A DNA stretch of 64,000 nucleotides, taken from NCBI GenBank assembly GCA_947090525.1, contig CAMUON010000002.1:1-64000 (forward strand), written 5' to 3'. Positions 1 through 9,534 of this stretch are shown piece after piece; the first letter of the stretch is position 1, and each line of letters begins with the position of its first letter. The stretch comes from an uncultured Atopobium sp. GTDB lineage: Bacteria; Actinomycetota; Coriobacteriia; Coriobacteriales; Atopobiaceae. The translations under genes and the position numbers were made by a program. The notes beneath the pieces were generated by a model. That model had not been told where the DNA came from and made no database searches. It saw only the letters and a program-made list of their open reading frames with translations.

Positions 1-40
1 CAGTGCGGCACTCAAAATCGCAGGTCAGAACCCTATCGGC

Positions 41-1705
41 CTACTCCCACTCAATCGTCGCGGGCGGCTTTGGAGTCACGTCGTAAAGCACACGATTAAC
101 CCCCTCGACCTCGCCTACGATGCGGCTCGACATGCGCGTGATCACGTCAAACGGAAGCTTTGCCCAATCGGCAGTCATCGCGTCTTGAGATTCAACCGCA
201 CGAATAATGATAGGACGCTGATAGGTTCTCTCATCCCCCATCACACCCACACTCTTGATATCGGGAAGCACGGCGAAATATTGCCAACATGCATGCTCTG
301 ACGAGCGCGTATGCGTTTGCTTAAAGAGGGCTTCGTTGTAGGCATCAAGCTCTTCACGAACAATGGCATCGGCATTGCGAAGTATAGAAAGCTTTTCTTC
401 GTCGACGCTTCCAATAATACGAATAGCGAGGCCAGGACCAGGGAAAGGTTGACGATAGACCATCTTGTCGGGAAGACCAAGGGCGCAACCCAAGGCGCGC
501 ACTTCGTCCTTAAAGAAATGGTCGAGCGGCTCAATTAAATCAAAATGCACTCCATCGGGGAACGGAATCAAGTTGTGGTGGCTCTTGATCGTAGAGGCTT
601 TACCTCCTGTTTTGCGCGCGCCCGATTCGATAATATCGGGATAGATCGTACCTTGCGCCAAAAAGTGTACAGAACCGATCTTTTGAGCTTCTTCAAAGAA
701 GATCTTCCAAAATTCAGTACCGATGATGCGGCGCTTTTGTTCAGGTGCTGTGACACCGGAAAGCAAGTGCATGTAGCGCGCACGGGCGTCAACGCAAACA
801 AGAGGAATCTTGAACTGCTTGGTAAAGACGTCTTCGACCATCTCTACCTCGCCTTTTCTCAAAAGGCCGTGATTAACAAAGACACAGTGCAACTTGTCAC
901 CGATGGCACGGTGCACAAGCGCAGCGACAACAGACGAATCAACGCCTCCTGAAAGCGCAAGTATGACATCCTTATCCCCTACCTGCGCACGGATAGCAGC
1001 AATCGCATCTTCGATAATGGTATCCATAGTCCAAGTCGCCTTGAGTCCACATACATCAAAAAGGAAATTATGCAAAAGCTCTTGGCCATATTCACTATGA
1101 TGTACCTCAGGATGGAATTGGGTTGCAAACAGGCGTCTTTCTGCGCACTCCATAGCAGCAACAGGGCAGGTAGGCGTAGTAGCCGTAACTACAAAGCCTT
1201 CTGGAACACAAGACACTGCATCGCGGTGACTCATCCACACCGTCTGATGCTCAGGCGTTTTGCCAAACACCTGGGATGAGTGAGTGCGCGCAAGCTCAGC
1301 CGGTCCGTACTCCCCTTTCTCGGTATGAGAAACACTGCCTCCCAGCGTTGTCGCCATAATTTGTTGTCCGTAGCAAAAGCCAAAGATGGGAAGCCCCAAA
1401 TCAAAGATGGCAGGGTCGAGCGAGGGAGCATCGGGCGCATAGACACTTGCAGGGCCTCCCGACAAAATAAGTGCTGAAGGGTGCATCGCTTTTAGCTCAT
1501 CTGCAGAGATATCGCAAGGCACAAGCTCTGAATACACATGCAAATCACGCACACGGCGCGCAATCAATTGCCCGTACTGCGCACCAAAATCGAGAACAGC
1601 AACAAACTGCTCCGGACGGCGAATTGTATGCTGTTTAGACGGAGTTGTGGCGTGTGCAGAGCTCGCGTTGGCAGCTTGCGTCTCGCAGGAAGCTTGGGAT
1701 TGCAT
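41..1705 (-). CDS. guaA: GMP synthase (glutamine-hydrolysing)
   Basis: Converts XMP, ATP and glutamine to GMP, the last step of guanine nucleotide synthesis, in the cytosol. The 554-residue product has an N-terminal class I glutamine amidotransferase domain (about residues 33-225) with the nucleophile in GFCYGQQ (Cys111) and the His198/Glu200 pair in FHPEV, then an ATP-pyrophosphatase domain with the P-loop SGGVDSS (252-258) and the usual C-terminus ending near DVTPKPP. The ATG at 1705 is chosen because GGAGG lies 5 bases upstream; a longer reading frame exists but has no such site. About 32 Ala/Ser/Thr-rich residues precede the amidotransferase domain, making it longer than typical GuaA (about 515-525). 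It is divergent from the LCP gene. The identification is secure; the role of the N-terminal tail is unknown. Confidence 0.97.
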   Translation of the reverse strand: MQSQASCETQAANASSAHATTPSKQHTIRRPEQFVAVLDFGAQYGQLIARRVRDLHVYSELVPCDISADELKAMHPSALILSGGPASVYAPDAPSLDPAIFDLGLPIFGFCYGQQIMATTLGGSVSHTEKGEYGPAELARTHSSQVFGKTPEHQTVWMSHRDAVSCVPEGFVVTATTPTCPVAAMECAERRLFATQFHPEVHHSEYGQELLHNFLFDVCGLKATWTMDTIIEDAIAAIRAQVGDKDVILALSGGVDSSVVAALVHRAIGDKLHCVFVNHGLLRKGEVEMVEDVFTKQFKIPLVCVDARARYMHLLSGVTAPEQKRRIIGTEFWKIFFEEAQKIGSVHFLAQGTIYPDIIESGARKTGGKASTIKSHHNLIPFPDGVHFDLIEPLDHFFKDEVRALGCALGLPDKMVYRQPFPGPGLAIRIIGSVDEEKLSILRNADAIVREELDAYNEALFKQTHTRSSEHACWQYFAVLPDIKSVGVMGDERTYQRPIIIRAVESQDAMTADWAKLPFDVITRMSSRIVGEVEGVNRVLYDVTPKPPATIEWE

Positions 1706-2087
1706 AAAAACCTCCACTATGGCTATTGTTGTGAATACTGCACCCGATACGTAGCTCATACATGCAGACTATGAAGATCAGGCGCACTGAATAGGATCTC
1801 GCTTGGTCGCAAAAGCGAGACGATCTGGACCTCAAATACTCATCATACGTGCTAAACGCATGTGTTTATCATTATACCGGGGCTATGAGATTTTGTGTGC
1901 TTATCACCAAAAAGATGCAACGAGTGCACACAAACGGTACTATATATAGAAGTTTATATGCAACGCACAAAAGATGGTTGCATAATAACACTCACGGAAG
2001 CCCCGTACCAGGACATCCGCTGCTTACACGAACATACCCGCGCCTCTTCGCGCGACCACCTGAGATCGACTTTATGGGGAGGATGTT
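1706..2087. promoter_or_regulatory. Divergent intergenic region guaA / LCP gene
   Basis: This spacer holds both promoters. On the minus strand a TATAAT hexamer (1876 to 1871) could be the guaA -10, with no good -35, giving a leader of about 160 bases. That leader contains a hairpin with arms CTCGCTT (1798-1804) and AAGCGAG (1813-1819). The conserved loops of a purine riboswitch are not seen. No gene is evident. Confidence 0.4.
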
Positions 2088-3653
2088 TTGGCACTCCACA
2101 AGAAGAAACATCAAAGCATGACGCAAAAGGAGCTCGAAGCTCGATCACATGCGCGCTATGCGAGCGGAAGCCGTCATGCGCTCGGAAAACGCTCGATAGC
2201 TTCGACTGAATCGCAAGCAGGTGCAAATCGCGCGCACGCAAACAATACGAAAGACCCAAGCTCGCACGAGTTAGGTAGACAAAATGCCGTGAGCTACTAC
2301 GCGCTTAAACGCAAACGCGCACTTAAACGTCGTATTCTCCGCACGCTCGGTTTTTCGCTTCTGGGACTTTTTTGTACTGCAGGCGTTGCATTTGCGCTTG
2401 CGTTTGCGTATCTGAATTCAATCAATCATCAAATCAATAGCAAGGTCACCAAAGATCTTCTTTCGGTGCTCAGCGATACCAAGGATAATGAGCCGTTTTA
2501 TGCACTGCTCCTCGGCATTGATAAGGACGAAGATCGCGCAGAAAGCAAGGAATACGGCCCTTCCGACGGAGCATACCGTTCCGATACTATTATGCTTACG
2601 CGTATCGATCCTAAAAATCGCAAGATTACACTCATCTCGATCCCCCGCGATACCTATGTTGATATGGGTAAACACGGCAAACAAAAGATAAATGCCGCCT
2701 ATTCGGTGGGGGGTGCCGCCTATGCTACTCAGGTGATTTCTAAGTTTGCAGGCGTAAAAATCGCCCACTACGCTGAAGTCGATATGGACGGTTTTGCCAA
2801 GGTCGTCGATACTATCGGAGGAGTTGATGTAGATCTGCCGGTGCCGGTACGCGATCCTGACTACACCGAAATCGATCTTCCCGCTGGTAAACAGCATATT
2901 GATGGATATACCGCAGCTCAGCTGGGACGCGCGCGTCACGCCTACGACAAATACGGTGACGGTGACACCTATCGTGCTGCCAACCAGCGTATGCTTATCG
3001 GCTGTATCCTCAAATCTGTCTTGTCAAGTGGTCCTGCGGGCATTACCAACAGCATATCTACCATGGCTCAGTATGTCACGACCGATATGAACGTCACCGA
3101 GATCATCGGGCTTGCCACCAAATTCGCAGGTATGGACGTTTCTACCGATATTTATTCGGGACAATGCCCCACGACTTCCAAATATATCAACCGTACTTGG
3201 TTTGAGATTTGCGATACCAAGAAATGGCAAGCTATGGTAGCGCGCATCGAAGAGGGACTTCCTCCCTACGAAGGCGAAGCGCAAAATACGGGAAGCGGTA
3301 TTGCGGGTGCTGTGGGAGTCAGCAGCAGCGACTCACGCGATAAAGGCGCTGATCCAAGCAATAGTGAAGATAGTGCCACTTACGAAGGCACCGTAGCTGT
3401 ACTAAACGCTACCGGTAAAGCAGGCATTGCACAAAAACGAGCCGATGAACTGGCAAACAAAGGCTTTAGCGCAAACCCTGGAAATGCACGCCGTGTAGTG
3501 AAATCAACGGTGATCTACTACAGCAAAGGCTCGGAAGACAAAGCAAAAGGGGTCGCTAAAGTACTGGGCGTTGCGGGCAAATTGCAAGAAAACACCGGGC
3601 AATACGATTCTGGTACTGATGTTGTAGTCCTTTTGGGTAAGGATCAGCTCTAG
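2088..3653 (+). CDS. LytR-CpsA-Psr (LCP) family cell-wall glycopolymer transferase
   Basis: LCP proteins transfer lipid-linked glycopolymers such as teichoic acid-like or capsular chains to peptidoglycan, outside the membrane. The 521-residue protein has a basic cytoplasmic N-terminus, one transmembrane segment (about 85-109), an LCP domain (about 135-305) with the motifs DTIMLTRID, ISIPRDTYV, GGVDVDLP and the Arg-rich GRARHAYDK, and a C-terminal LytR_C domain (about 430-515). The start is a TTG at 2088 preceded 5 bases away by GGGGAGG; an ATG 30 bases further in has no such site. The gene stands alone, divergent from guaA, and ends at a shared bidirectional terminator. Substrate cannot be told from sequence. 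The stop codon region is duplicated downstream (see repeats). Confidence 0.93.
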   Translation: MALHKKKHQSMTQKELEARSHARYASGSRHALGKRSIASTESQAGANRAHANNTKDPSSHELGRQNAVSYYALKRKRALKRRILRTLGFSLLGLFCTAGVAFALAFAYLNSINHQINSKVTKDLLSVLSDTKDNEPFYALLLGIDKDEDRAESKEYGPSDGAYRSDTIMLTRIDPKNRKITLISIPRDTYVDMGKHGKQKINAAYSVGGAAYATQVISKFAGVKIAHYAEVDMDGFAKVVDTIGGVDVDLPVPVRDPDYTEIDLPAGKQHIDGYTAAQLGRARHAYDKYGDGDTYRAANQRMLIGCILKSVLSSGPAGITNSISTMAQYVTTDMNVTEIIGLATKFAGMDVSTDIYSGQCPTTSKYINRTWFEICDTKKWQAMVARIEEGLPPYEGEAQNTGSGIAGAVGVSSSDSRDKGADPSNSEDSATYEGTVAVLNATGKAGIAQKRADELANKGFSANPGNARRVVKSTVIYYSKGSEDKAKGVAKVLGVAGKLQENTGQYDSGTDVVVLLGKDQL

Positions 3654-3701
3654 AGCAGGAATTTAGAGCGAATACTCTAGAGCGTAAGCTCTTGAGCAGG
3701 A
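3647..3701 (+). repeat. Degenerate direct repeats over the LCP stop codon
   Basis: The 14 bases GCTCTAGAGCAGGA (3647-3660), which contain the TAG stop, recur as GCTCTTGAGCAGGA (3688-3701, 13 of 14 identical), and CTCTAGAGC recurs exactly at 3675-3683. Further AGAGC/AAGCTC-like pieces follow to about 3725. Confidence 0.8.
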
Positions 3702-3781
3702 CTCTAAGCGCAAGCTCAAGCGTTTGTGCCAGCTGTTCTCGGCTCCAGATCTCCTAGCTCGAATGTTTTGAAGTGTTTACG

Positions 3782-3818
3782 AAAAATCGGCTGTTTCTTT
3801 ACGAAACAGCCGATTTTT
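3782..3818. terminator. Bidirectional rho-independent terminator
   Basis: A 16-base-pair stem (3782-3797 with 3803-3818) around a 5-base loop, with an A-run on one side and a T-run on the other. It lies between the convergent LCP gene and ychF and can end both transcripts. Confidence 0.9.
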
Positions 3819-3869
3819 TTACACAGATTTGCTCTCAATCACGTTTGTCTATAGCTTACGTATCCCGCA

Positions 3870-4931
3870 CTACACGTTAAAGCGAAATACCATAACGTCG
3901 CCATCCTGCACGACGTAATCTTTTCCTTCCATGCGAAGTTTCCCTTGGTCGCGTGCACCCTGCTCGCCACCACACGAGATGTAATCATCAAAGCTAATGG
4001 TTTCGGCTTTGATGAATCCATGCTCAAAATCGCTGTGAATAACTCCTGCCGCCTCTGGGGCGAGCGCTCCACATTTCACCGTCCATGCGCGGACTTCCTT
4101 GGGACCAGCCGTGAAAAAGCTCTGCAGTCCCAAAAGCTTATATGCTGCTTGGATGAGGGTTTCGAGTCCCGAATGCTCAAGACCTATGCTTGTGAGATAT
4201 TCTTTGGCGTCCGCATCGCCAAGCTCAGCAAGCTCAGCTTCTACCTGCGCACAAAGACAAATAGCAGGCGCATCATCGATAATCACTTCATCATGAAGCT
4301 GATCTTCATCGCAGTTTGCGACGAAAAGCAAAGGTTTAAGCGTAAGCAGAAAAAGATCGTGAGCATATGCCAGCTCATCATCTGTCATCGGCATGAGAAT
4401 TGCACGTTTACCAGCATTTAGCCAATCCTGCAAACGGCGCGCAATCTCGAGGCGCGGAACATTTTCTTTTGCGCGCTTTGCTTCCTTTTCGAGTTTTGGA
4501 ATAGCACGTTCAAGCGTCCCCAAGTCTGCCAAAATAAGCTCAGTTTGAATCGTGTCTACATCAGACATTGGATCGACACGGCCATCCACATGGATGACAT
4601 CGGGGTCCTTGAAATAGCGGACTACCTCGCAAATTGCATCGCACTGGCGAATATTTGCCAAAAATTGATTGCCCAGGCCTTCTCCTGTATTCGCACCGCG
4701 CACAAGACCTGCAATATCAACAAATTCAACGCTTGCGGGCATAATACGCGCAGGATGCACAATGTCTGCTAAACGATCGAGGCGCTCATCAGGAACACTT
4801 ACGACACCAATATTTGGATCGATTGTTGCGAACGGGTAATTCGCGGCAAGGCCAGATTGTTTGGTAAGGGCGGTAAAAAGCGTGGATTTTCCAACGTTAG
4901 GAAGTCCTACAATTCCTATTGAAAGCGACAC
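3870..4931 (-). CDS. ychF: Redox/ribosome-associated GTPase/ATPase YchF (Obg family)
   Basis: YchF/OLA1 is a conserved ATP-preferring P-loop NTPase that binds the ribosome and affects stress tolerance. The 353-residue product matches family length (E. coli 363). It begins with IGIVGLPNVGKST (G1), has the DIAGLVRGA G3 region, and ends with a TGS domain (about 270-353, closing YVVQDGDVMVFRFNV). The start is a GTG at 4931 with CAGGAG 8 bases upstream; a reading frame continues further upstream through a Cys/Tyr-rich stretch that does not look like protein of this family. It lies downstream of the Fe-S gene on the same strand with a 140-base gap. Confidence 0.95.
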   Translation of the reverse strand: MSLSIGIVGLPNVGKSTLFTALTKQSGLAANYPFATIDPNIGVVSVPDERLDRLADIVHPARIMPASVEFVDIAGLVRGANTGEGLGNQFLANIRQCDAICEVVRYFKDPDVIHVDGRVDPMSDVDTIQTELILADLGTLERAIPKLEKEAKRAKENVPRLEIARRLQDWLNAGKRAILMPMTDDELAYAHDLFLLTLKPLLFVANCDEDQLHDEVIIDDAPAICLCAQVEAELAELGDADAKEYLTSIGLEHSGLETLIQAAYKLLGLQSFFTAGPKEVRAWTVKCGALAPEAAGVIHSDFEHGFIKAETISFDDYISCGGEQGARDQGKLRMEGKDYVVQDGDVMVFRFNV

Positions 4932-5071
4932 GAGATCAACTCCTGAAACAGTACAAGCACGGTACAAGCATGGTGCGCATACAGTGCATATACAGTGCAT
5001 ATACGATATAACGCACGATATACATTTAATAAAGCACTCTGCAAGCGCACACAAAACGAAATATACAGATA

Positions 5072-6334
5072 TTATACGCTTAAACCCTCACCTTGAGGCG
5101 TAGGGGCTTTGCGCCTTTTCGCTTCTGCTTGGAGGCGCGCAGCTTCTTCGTCTCTCACGATGAGCTCGTTGGTATCGCCTTCCTTCATGACCAGGCATTT
5201 TTCTGGACAAATGAGCGCGCATGCAGCACAATTTATACAATAAGCTCCATCGCACGAAAAACGGCCTGCATTGTCAAGCGAGCACGCATGCTCCGGACAC
5301 ACCCTTACGCAAGCAGAACACGAGGTGCAAGCCGTCATATCGCACACGGGCACAAGCTGCTTTTCTTGACATGCGCGCGCATAGGAAGGATTTTTTTGTA
5401 TCGTCGCAAGCAGGAGCTTTCGTTTTTGCGTAAGGAGATGACGCGCTTGAGAAAGCGTTGTATCTCCAACCGCATTTTCAAGCGCGACCTGCAGCTCATA
5501 GAGACTATTTGAATGATCTTGGATCTTCTTTGCAACCGCCTGCGCAGCAGTGAGCATCGGTGCTTGCGCAGCAAGCAGAGTTTTGCCTGCGCTTGTGACT
5601 TCGCCGACAAAGCGCTTACGCTTGTAGCTGCGGAGAAGCTCGTGTGTGAGTTCATCGGCTTCGGTTACGAGACCTAAGCTTTTGCCGCTCACCTCTTCGG
5701 CGGCACCGATCTCATCTATGTACCATGCTTCTCCTGTGGTTGTTTTGCAGCGATCACAAATGCCAACGGGCAGGTAAACATAGATATTATCGTACTCGCT
5801 CAAAAGCGAAACCCAGGTTTCGAATGGAACCGCGCCTACGCAGGGAAGAAGAATTTCGTTGTCATGAGGTTTTCTACCCAAAGCACGAGTACAGGTCACA
5901 TAACAGCATTCATACATCGAGGCCGCGCGGGCAATTTTGTCGTAGAGCGATTTTGCCATGAGCTTTTGCACAAGCATGGCCTCGGTGGGACACGCGCAGG
6001 TACAAAGCCCGCACATCCTGCACGATTCGGTGATACTCACGGAATTACCCTTGATTTCGATCGCATCAACCGGACACACATCCATGCAACGCGTGCACGG
6101 AAGCGCATGTTCTGTATTAATTGAGATCTCCCGCGACGTCTGATTGGCAAGAACGTCCAGGCAAAATACAGAATTGGGGCGCGGGACTTCCTTATAATCT
6201 CGTGGATTGTAGGGCTTTGGAGCCTCGCCTTCTTGGGTAAACGCAGATAAAAGCTTGCCCAAGGGATTGGATACAGCTGATAGATCCTCGCGAATATCGA
6301 TGAGGTCATCGAGCATGTCACGATTTTCGCTCAT
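5072..6334 (-). CDS. 4Fe-4S dicluster-domain protein, function unknown
   Basis: A 420-residue soluble protein with two ferredoxin-like modules. The first (about 78-118) has CTRCMDVCP, with only three cysteines (80, 83, 87), followed by a full CxxCxxCxxxCP (105-115). The second, near residues 340-385, has two full sites, CTSCSACVRVCP and CINCAACALICP. Between them lies a 200-residue region with several extra cysteines (for example CDRCK) and a basic helical stretch, and the C-terminus is charged. It may pass electrons to or from a partner, but no partner gene is adjacent. The ATG at 6334 is preceded by GAGGAG at 7 bases. I do not recognise a named family; function is open. It is divergent from asnA across a palindrome-rich spacer. 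Confidence 0.8.
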   Translation of the reverse strand: MSENRDMLDDLIDIREDLSAVSNPLGKLLSAFTQEGEAPKPYNPRDYKEVPRPNSVFCLDVLANQTSREISINTEHALPCTRCMDVCPVDAIEIKGNSVSITESCRMCGLCTCACPTEAMLVQKLMAKSLYDKIARAASMYECCYVTCTRALGRKPHDNEILLPCVGAVPFETWVSLLSEYDNIYVYLPVGICDRCKTTTGEAWYIDEIGAAEEVSGKSLGLVTEADELTHELLRSYKRKRFVGEVTSAGKTLLAAQAPMLTAAQAVAKKIQDHSNSLYELQVALENAVGDTTLSQARHLLTQKRKLLLATIQKNPSYARACQEKQLVPVCDMTACTSCSACVRVCPEHACSLDNAGRFSCDGAYCINCAACALICPEKCLVMKEGDTNELIVRDEEAARLQAEAKRRKAPTPQGEGLSV

Positions 6335-6681
6335 CGATTCACTCCTCACACAACTCTCACATACGCTCGAGATACCTGTGGCATCTCTCGCAGATCACGC
6401 ATGGGCCCCCACCCATGCTTACACGCGCGTAGTTTGAGCTCAAACTTGACTTCAAGTTTGCCTTCAAACGTGCCTAAAACTCGCTGCACACATACTCATA
6501 GCATGCACGAAGCGTAGATGCTCGAGCACCCATAGAGCAGATGCAGCAACAAAACTAGCACATTCACGTGTATAGACGGTTTTAATACTACCCGAACTTT
6601 TATTCCAAAATGATTACAACACTTGTTTTTTAAACAAATAGTATCAAAATGAGTTCAAAGAATTTGACCTAAGGAGTGTCT
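6335..6681. promoter_or_regulatory. Intergenic region with overlapping palindromes (Fe-S gene / asnA)
   Basis: The spacer contains AGTTTGAGCTCAAACT (6431-6446, perfect palindrome) overlapping AAACTTGACTTCAAGTTT (6442-6459, 8-base arms), followed by another TTCAAA. A separate hairpin has arms GCATGGG (6399-6405) and CCCATGC (6412-6418). The palindromes look like an operator cluster for one or both divergent genes. The asnA-proximal 80 bases are AT-rich and probably hold its promoter. Confidence 0.5.
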
Positions 6682-7680
6682 ATGCGTAACAACAGTAACG
6701 CCGTATCCCTTGATCTCAAGGAAACCCAGCTTGCTATCAAGAGTCTCAAAGATTATTTTGAGCGCGAGCTTTCGTGTGCGCAAAACCTTGCGCGCGTTTC
6801 TGCACCTTTGTTTGTTCAACCAAGTACAGGTCTAAACGACAATCTTAATGGTGTTGAGCAGGCGGTTAGCTTTTCGGTGCGCAAGCACAATATCGACTGC
6901 GAGATCGTGCAATCCTTAGCCAAATGGAAGCGCTACGCACTCAAGCGCTACAACTTTGGCGTATACGAGGGACTCTACGCCGATATGAATGCGATTCGTC
7001 CCGACGAAGAACTTGATTCCATCCACAGCGCCTATGTTGACCAGTGGGATTGGGAAAAGATCATCAAACGAGACGACCGTACGCTTGATTACCTTAAAAT
7101 GACCGTACGAAATTTGTTTGAGGTATTCAAACGCACAGAAACCTATATCAATGGTCTCTATCCCCACATTCTGAATAAAAAACTCCCTGATGAAATCACG
7201 TTTGTAACAACACAAGAAATGGAAGACGCCTACCCTGAGCTCACAGCTTCTGAGCGCGAGCGTGAGTATGCCCGCAAATACAAGGCAATCTTTATTATCG
7301 GTATCGGAGGAGCTTTGAAATCGGGTAAGCCTCACGACCTCAGAAGCCCCGACTACGACGATTGGCAACTCAACGGCGACATTATTTTCTGGGATCCGGT
7401 GCTGGATAATTCCCTCGAGCTTTCGAGCATGGGTGTTCGTGTCGACGAAGAGGCGCTTGTGCGTCAGCTCAAGATTTGCAAGAAAGAAGAGCGTCTTGAG
7501 CTCCCCTTCCACAAAGCGCTTTTGAATCACGAGCTGCCCTACACTCTTGGCGGCGGTATTGGACAGTCGCGTCTGTGCATGTACTTCCTCGAAAAAAAAC
7601 ATATCGGCGAAGTACAATGCAGCGTATGGAGTAAGGAGCAAGAAGCCCTTGCGCAAGAAGAAGGCTTGACGCTGCTCTAA
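6682..7680 (+). CDS. asnA: Aspartate-ammonia ligase (asparagine synthetase A)
   Basis: Makes asparagine from aspartate, ammonia and ATP in the cytosol. The 332-residue product matches E. coli AsnA (330) in length and in class II synthetase-like motifs: the KRYNFGVYEGLYADMNAIR block (about residues 78-98), the VDQWDWEK segment, and the C-terminal GGGIGQSRLCMYFL motif. The ATG at 6682 has AAGGAG five bases upstream; a GTG six bases earlier overlaps that site and is rejected. It stands alone between divergent and convergent neighbours and ends at a clear terminator. The window also encodes an asparaginase, so asparagine may be both made and used here. Confidence 0.97.
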   Translation: MRNNSNAVSLDLKETQLAIKSLKDYFERELSCAQNLARVSAPLFVQPSTGLNDNLNGVEQAVSFSVRKHNIDCEIVQSLAKWKRYALKRYNFGVYEGLYADMNAIRPDEELDSIHSAYVDQWDWEKIIKRDDRTLDYLKMTVRNLFEVFKRTETYINGLYPHILNKKLPDEITFVTTQEMEDAYPELTASEREREYARKYKAIFIIGIGGALKSGKPHDLRSPDYDDWQLNGDIIFWDPVLDNSLELSSMGVRVDEEALVRQLKICKKEERLELPFHKALLNHELPYTLGGGIGQSRLCMYFLEKKHIGEVQCSVWSKEQEALAQEEGLTLL

Positions 7681-7787
7681 GCATGCAAGTAGGGCTCTAA
7701 ACCTGTGAGCCAAACTCGCGCAAACATGTTGCGCAAACATTGCACATACATCACACATACATCGCGCGCGCAAACATAAACGATCAA

Positions 7788-7820
7788 AAAAGGCGGAAGC
7801 CCGCAAGGGTTCCGCCTTTT
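7788..7820. terminator. Bidirectional terminator asnA / groEL
   Basis: Arms AAAAGGCGGAA (7788-7798) and TTCCGCCTTTT (7810-7820) form an 11-base-pair stem with A- and T-runs on the two sides, between convergent asnA and groEL. Confidence 0.9.
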
Positions 7821-7854
7821 ACTAACAGGAAGTGCAGAATTTCCGCCGAGGAAA

Positions 7855-9495
7855 TTAGTACATACCGCCACCTTGCTGACCAGCAGAAGCAGCACGAGAG
7901 ATAGCCTCTTCGATGGAGGTATCTTTAGGCTCGTCGGAAATTGTAGCCTCAGTAATAAGGATCAAAGATGCAACAGAAGATGCATTTTGAAGCGTGGTGC
8001 GCGTAACCTTAACAGGATCCAACACGCCCATCTTGATCATGTCGCCCCACTCGCCATTTGCAGAATTGAGGCCTTCACCAGCAGGAAGATGAGAAATCTT
8101 GTCGACTACCACAGAGCCTTCAAAGCCCGCATTAGTAGCAATCTTCTTGACAGGAGCCATCAAAGCCTTACGGATGATCTCAACGCCGAGCTTTTCGTCT
8201 GCCTCAGAAGTCTCAACCTTATCGAGTGCAGAAGCAGCTTGCAGGAATGCAACGCCACCACCAGCAACGATACCCTCTTCTACAGCAGCGCGGGTTGCCT
8301 GAAGGGCGTCTTCGATGCGGCTCTTGATCTCTTTGAGCTCAGCCTCAGTAGCAGCACCAACCTTAATGACAGCAACGCCACCAGAAAGTTTAGCTTTGCG
8401 CTCCTGGAGCTTCTCTTTGTCGAAGTCAGATGTAGTGTTCTCAAGCTCATTGTTGATTTGAGCAACGCGCTCTGCGATAGCGTCCTTAGAACCAGCACCA
8501 TCAACGATCGTGGTTGTGTCCTTGGTAATCTTTACCGATTTTGCGCGACCAAGCATCTCAGCCGTTACATCGGAAAGCTCAACGCCAAGCTCCTTCATAG
8601 CTGCTTGACCACCACAAAGGACAGCAATGTCCTCGAGCATACGCTTACGACGATCACCATAACCAGGTGCTTTAACAGCGCAAATGTTGAGCGTACCACG
8701 GAGCTTATTGAGGATGAGCGTAGCCAAAGCCTCGCCCTCAACGTCCTCAGCAATGATGAGCAAAGGTGATCCGCTCTTTTGGATGCCCTCGAGAACCGGA
8801 AGAATATCTTGGATATTGGAGATCTTCTGATCGGTCATCAAGATGTAGGGATTCTTGAGTTCGCAGGTCATCGAGTCGTTATTGGTTGCAAAGTAAGGAG
8901 AGATGTAGCCTTTGTCAAACTGCATACCTTCTACGGTGTCGATATCGATACCAAAGGTCTGAGAATCTTCAACAGTGATGACGCCGTCTTTGCCGACAAC
9001 TTCCATAGCGTCTGCAATCTTGTTTCCGATCTGCTCATCAACTGCAGAAATGGTACCAACGGAAGCGATTTGATCCTTGGTGGAAACTTCCTTAGAAGCG
9101 CTCTTCATTTCTTCAACGGCAGCGTTAACAGCCTTTACGATACCTCTGCGGATAGCAATGGGGTTTGCACCTGCAGCAACATTGCGAAGACCCTCATTTA
9201 CGATCACTTGCGCAAGCAAGGTAGCAGTTGTGGTACCGTCACCTACGGTGTCATTTGTCTTGGTAGCAACTTCCTTGACGAGCTGTGCGCCCATGTTCTC
9301 GATAGGATCCTTGAGCTCGACTTCCTTGGCAACGGTCACACCATCGTTGGTGATAACAGGAGCACCATAGGAACGTTGAAGTGCAACGTAGCGACCCTTA
9401 GGTCCAAGTGTTGTGGTAACCGCGTCAGCAAGCGTATTTACACCATGGGCAAGCTTAGCGCGCGCATCGGTGCCAAAAACAATATCTTTAGCCAT
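7855..9495 (-). CDS. groEL: Chaperonin GroEL (60 kDa)
   Basis: ATP-driven protein-folding chamber subunit, cytosolic, working with GroES. The 546-residue product starts MAKDIVFGTDAR, carries the ATP-binding VGDGTTTATLLAQ segment (about residues 85-97) and the NPIAIRRGI region, and ends in GGGMY, a short version of the GGM tail. The ATG at 9495 has AAAGGA 7 bases upstream. It is directly downstream of groES (39-base gap), the usual operon order. Codon use is more even than in neighbours, fitting high expression. It is the only groEL in the window. Confidence 0.98.
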   Translation of the reverse strand: MAKDIVFGTDARAKLAHGVNTLADAVTTTLGPKGRYVALQRSYGAPVITNDGVTVAKEVELKDPIENMGAQLVKEVATKTNDTVGDGTTTATLLAQVIVNEGLRNVAAGANPIAIRRGIVKAVNAAVEEMKSASKEVSTKDQIASVGTISAVDEQIGNKIADAMEVVGKDGVITVEDSQTFGIDIDTVEGMQFDKGYISPYFATNNDSMTCELKNPYILMTDQKISNIQDILPVLEGIQKSGSPLLIIAEDVEGEALATLILNKLRGTLNICAVKAPGYGDRRKRMLEDIAVLCGGQAAMKELGVELSDVTAEMLGRAKSVKITKDTTTIVDGAGSKDAIAERVAQINNELENTTSDFDKEKLQERKAKLSGGVAVIKVGAATEAELKEIKSRIEDALQATRAAVEEGIVAGGGVAFLQAASALDKVETSEADEKLGVEIIRKALMAPVKKIATNAGFEGSVVVDKISHLPAGEGLNSANGEWGDMIKMGVLDPVKVTRTTLQNASSVASLILITEATISDEPKDTSIEEAISRAASAGQQGGGMY

Positions 9496-9534
9496 TCTAA
9501 TGTCCTTTCAGCTTTACATTCAGCTTTGTACGAA

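Noticed and set aside
1706..1900. Purine riboswitch upstream of guaA
   Set aside because: The conserved loop and junction sequences are not present on the minus strand.
7873..8769. Long plus-strand reading frame antisense to groEL (298 residues)
   Set aside because: A shadow of the conserved groEL gene; no start signal or family features.
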